This document shows, piece after piece, positions 6,873 to 8,994 of a stretch of 8,994 nucleotides of DNA. The notes under the pieces were generated by a model. It did not search any database. It was not told the DNA's origin and saw only the letters and a program-made list of their open reading frames with translations. The position numbers and the translations under genes were made by a program. Position 1 is the stretch's first letter; each line of letters starts with the position of its first letter. The stretch is from Bifidobacterium breve (GTDB lineage Bacteria; Actinomycetota; Actinomycetes; S36-B12): NCBI GenBank assembly GCA_945900705.1, contig CAMDKJ010000061.1:1-8994 (forward strand), read 5' to 3'.

Positions 6873-7490
6873 ATGCGCATATCCAAAAGATCTTTTTCAT
6901 TTACCGCCGTGGCTGCCCTAGGTATCAGTTTGCTTTTGTCCGGTTGTTCGAGTGGTTCAACTAGTGACCCAGTAACGAGCAGTGCTCCGGCCACCGATGC
7001 GGCGTCAGCCCCCTTTGCCACCACCGATTGCGCGCTGGCGCAGCCCCCGGTGCCAGCACAGTCAGCACCAATGGAGGGCCAAGAGCTTGGTGGGGTAGTG
7101 GTGCAGTTGGACCCAGCCGGGGTACCAACCGTCACCGTAGCCGCGACTGCAACCGCGGCCACTGAACTTGGCTCCCTTGATCTAGTTGCCGGTGACGGTG
7201 CGCCCGTTGCATTAGGTGCAACAGTCGAGGTTAACTACTGCGGTATCGGCCTGAGCAGTCGTACCATGTTCGACTCTTCCTGGGCTCGAGGTGCACCCGC
7301 CTCGTTCCCGCTAGATCCAGGTGGCTTGATTCAAGGCTGGATAGATGGTCTACCCGGGATGAAAGTGGGCGGTGAGCGACTATTGCTGATCCCCGGTTCG
7401 CTCGGCTATGGCGCCGGCCCTCCGCAGGGTTCTGGGATTGAGCCCGATGAAACCTTGATCTTCATTGTGCAAGTTACCGCAGTTTCTTAA
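6873..7490 (+). CDS. FKBP-type prolyl isomerase, lipoprotein
   Basis: This is a predicted extracytoplasmic peptidyl-prolyl cis-trans isomerase attached to the membrane. The N-terminus has a short basic stretch (MRISKR), a hydrophobic segment (about 8-22) and a lipobox LSGC with Cys25 as the lipidation site. A Ser/Thr/Ala/Pro-rich linker follows to about residue 52. The FKBP domain is about 97-205, with the expected active-site residues Y122, F133-D134, F145, I153, W156, Y179, I189 and F197 by comparison with human FKBP12. It is therefore probably catalytically competent. Two further cysteines (C53 and C123) could form a disulfide outside the cell. The C-terminal domain resembles the FKBP encoded immediately downstream (both have PGMKVGG), so the two are likely tandem paralogues. 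The substrate is unknown. Its place next to pafA does not show a direct role in pupylation. Confidence 0.93.
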   Translation: MRISKRSFSFTAVAALGISLLLSGCSSGSTSDPVTSSAPATDAASAPFATTDCALAQPPVPAQSAPMEGQELGGVVVQLDPAGVPTVTVAATATAATELGSLDLVAGDGAPVALGATVEVNYCGIGLSSRTMFDSSWARGAPASFPLDPGGLIQGWIDGLPGMKVGGERLLLIPGSLGYGAGPPQGSGIEPDETLIFIVQVTAVS

Positions 7491-7513
7491 GCGACCCCGG
7501 AACGGAGTTGAAC

Positions 7514-7876
7514 GTGAGCACTAAGCCTGAGATCGATTTCATTGAAGGGCCCGCACCCACCGAACTGGTAATCACTGACTTAATTGTTGGCGAGGGCGCC
7601 GAGGCAGTTGCGGGTGGACGCGTCGAAGTTCACTATGTCGGCGTGGAGTTTGAATCGGGCGAGCAATTTGATGCCTCATGGGATCGCGGTGAATCAATTA
7701 CCTTCCCACTGAACGGTCTAATTGCCGGCTGGCAGGAAGGAATTCCTGGGATGAAAGTTGGCGGCCGGCGACAATTAGTAATACCACCGGCACTGGCTTA
7801 CGGTGCTGCGGGCTCAGGGCACCGACTCGCCGGTCAGACATTGGTCTTTATCATCGATCTGATTAACGTCGGGTAG
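7514..7876 (+). CDS. FKBP-type prolyl isomerase, cytoplasmic
   Basis: This is a single-domain FKBP of 120 residues with no signal peptide or membrane segment, so it is expected in the cytoplasm. Active-site positions by comparison with FKBP12 are Y41, F52-D53, F64, I70, W73, Y96 and F112; one usual Ile is Leu (L105). The opening KPEIDFIEGPAPTELVI and the ending TLVFIIDLINV match the small FKBPs common in actinobacteria. I chose GTG 7514: GGAG at 7504-7507 lies six bases before it, and MSTKPEID is the usual N-terminus. An in-frame TTG at 7508 adds only two residues and would touch the GGAG. It lies 23 bases after the lipoprotein FKBP and 7 bases before pafB, so it is almost certainly co-transcribed with them. 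Its client proteins are unknown. Confidence 0.93.
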   Translation: MSTKPEIDFIEGPAPTELVITDLIVGEGAEAVAGGRVEVHYVGVEFESGEQFDASWDRGESITFPLNGLIAGWQEGIPGMKVGGRRQLVIPPALAYGAAGSGHRLAGQTLVFIIDLINVG

Positions 7877-7883
7877 TTTTTCG

Positions 7884-8870
7884 ATGGCGTCAACGCGAAT
7901 TGACCGTACTGAACGCCTACTGAATCTTGTCTTTTGCCTGATGGCGAGTCGTCACGCGGTTCGCCGTTCCGATATCCGAGTAAGTGTGCCCGGTTACGTA
8001 GACGCCCCGAGCGATGCTGCCTTCGAGCGGATGTTCGAGCGGGATAAGGAGGAACTGCGGGGGATGGGCATCCCCATTGACACTGTGACCGATGTCAATG
8101 GTGAAGTTGAAGGTTACCGAATTTCACTTGCGGATTACGAATTGACGGGCTTGTCATTTACCACCGAGGAGCTCGCGGTGCTCAGCTTGGCCGCGAGTGT
8201 TTGGGATGAGGCCATTATTGGCCCGGCCGCGACCACAGCACTTCGTAAGCTCGAAGCAGCACAGGATGCAGGTGCCACACCTGCGGATAGTTCACCACTT
8301 GTCAACGTGCGATGGTCCGAAACCGATGCCGCCATCTTGCCGTTGTTCACCGCGGTGCGCGAGCAAAGGGTTGTCACCTTTGATTACCGATCCGGAAATG
8401 CACAGCTTGCGAATAGGCGCCGGGTCGACCCCTGGGCGGTGGTCGCCCAGGAGGGGCACTGGTATCTGGTTGGGCACGATAACGACCGCGCGGCCAATAG
8501 AGTTTTTCGACTATCTAGAATCGTCGGAACAGTTCAGGTTTTCGCCGAAGGACAAGAACATCCGATGCCACCTGATTTTCAGGTACGAGCGTTGATCGGT
8601 TCCCATTCGCCTGATAGTCCGTTCGAAGCCAGGATCTTTGTCCGCGCTGGGCAAGGGGCTGAGTTGAGGCGCTTTAGCAAATTGCGCAAGACACTCGACC
8701 CATATGCGGCGGGTGAACTGTTGGTTGGCGCGCGCACCGGTGAGCACTTACAGTCGCTGGCATGTGCAGCCGGGGCCGGTGCGCAGGTGCTGGAACCAAA
8801 ATCCGTGCGTGATGAGGTGCTGGCTTCGCTGCTGCGGATCAATCAACTTCACGGTGGTAATAGCTCATGA
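7884..8870 (+). CDS. pafB: WYL-domain transcriptional regulator PafB
   Basis: PafB pairs with PafC; in mycobacteria the pair activates the LexA-independent DNA-damage response, with single-stranded DNA as the proposed signal at the WYL domain. The layout here is an N-terminal winged helix-turn-helix (about 5-65, with TERLLNLVF and RDKEELR), a linker helical region, a WYL domain (about 145-220) containing W193-Y194-L195 with the following FRLSRI (208-213), and a C-terminal WCX domain (about 245-322). It is 328 residues long, normal for the family. No ribosome binding site precedes the ATG, which is seven bases after the FKBP stop. The stop overlaps the next start as ATGA, so PafB and PafC are probably made in equal amounts. 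The name comes from the position next to pafA; it is not a subunit of the proteasome. Confidence 0.95.
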   Translation: MASTRIDRTERLLNLVFCLMASRHAVRRSDIRVSVPGYVDAPSDAAFERMFERDKEELRGMGIPIDTVTDVNGEVEGYRISLADYELTGLSFTTEELAVLSLAASVWDEAIIGPAATTALRKLEAAQDAGATPADSSPLVNVRWSETDAAILPLFTAVREQRVVTFDYRSGNAQLANRRRVDPWAVVAQEGHWYLVGHDNDRAANRVFRLSRIVGTVQVFAEGQEHPMPPDFQVRALIGSHSPDSPFEARIFVRAGQGAELRRFSKLRKTLDPYAAGELLVGARTGEHLQSLACAAGAGAQVLEPKSVRDEVLASLLRINQLHGGNSS

Positions 8871-8994
8871 ACGCGACAACAAATGCAATAAGCCGACTTT
8901 CACGCCTCTTGGCACTAGTGCCTTGGCTAAGTGTCAACGACGGAGTCACAGTTAACGAGGCCGCAAGACACTTCGATGTATCACCCGAGCAGCT
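8867..8994 (+). CDS. pafC: PafC, N-terminal part, cut by window end
   Basis: A frame opens with ATG at 8867, overlapping the pafB stop by four bases, and runs open to the window end (42 codons plus two bases). The peptide has the start of a DNA-binding winged helix: RLSRLLALVPWL (10-21), then VTVNEAARHFDVSPEQ (27-42), as in PafC and related WYL regulators. It would be the partner of PafB. Only the beginning is visible, so the WYL and WCX domains cannot be checked. Confidence 0.88.
   Translation, partial: MNATTNAISRLSRLLALVPWLSVNDGVTVNEAARHFDVSPEQ

Noticed and set aside
7877..7881. Five T after the second FKBP as an intrinsic terminator.
   Set aside because: No stable G+C-rich stem directly precedes the T-run, and pafB starts seven bases after the stop, so it is more likely just spacer.
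8704..8955. A + strand 83-codon frame overlapping pafB and pafC.
   Set aside because: It is a shadow in another frame of two well-supported genes; the Arg/Cys/Trp-rich product is typical of off-frame translation.

Overview
The window carries a nearly complete actinobacterial Pup-proteasome locus, with every gene on the + strand. The order is mpa/arc (proteasomal ATPase), dop (depupylase/deamidase), pup (the protein tag), prcB and prcA (20S core beta and alpha subunits), pafA (Pup ligase), two FKBP-type prolyl isomerases (one a lipoprotein, one cytoplasmic), pafB (WYL regulator) and the first 42 codons of pafC. Protein sequence throughout resembles the mycobacterial and streptomycete versions. 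The organism is therefore almost certainly a member of the Actinomycetota. Base composition of the genes looks only a little over half G+C by eye, lower than in Streptomyces or Mycobacterium, so a moderate-GC lineage is likely. I cannot name the genus.

Positions 1-419 hold no gene. They contain two 93-base direct repeats (1-93 and 210-302), each with an imperfect hairpin and two copies of a 24-base motif. Between them lies a very C-rich block (111-200, 81 of 90 bases G or C) with its own repeated 24-mer. Read on the minus strand, this block has ten runs of three or more G, a strong G-quadruplex pattern. The mpa leader with a good ribosome binding site follows.

Positions 420-6852 are the degradation machine. 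PafA links Pup to target lysines after Dop deamidates the C-terminal Gln of Pup. Mpa binds Pup through its coiled coils, unfolds the target and docks on the 20S core through its C-terminal GQYL. PrcB cuts the substrate after removing its own propeptide, and Dop also releases Pup. Gene spacing is tight (15 bases mpa-dop, ATGA overlaps pup-prcB and prcB-prcA, 20 bases prcA-pafA). The one larger gap is 118 bases between dop and pup. It contains a 14-codon reading frame ending three bases before the pup start.

Positions 6873-7876 encode the two FKBP proteins. The first may have a leaderless promoter overlapping a perfect palindrome. Positions 7884-8994 encode PafB and the start of PafC, which in mycobacteria form a transcriptional activator of the DNA-damage response.

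The core system is well known. The parts not explained by it are the repeat/G-quadruplex element upstream of mpa, the small frame before pup, and the FKBP pair inserted between ligase and regulator genes.
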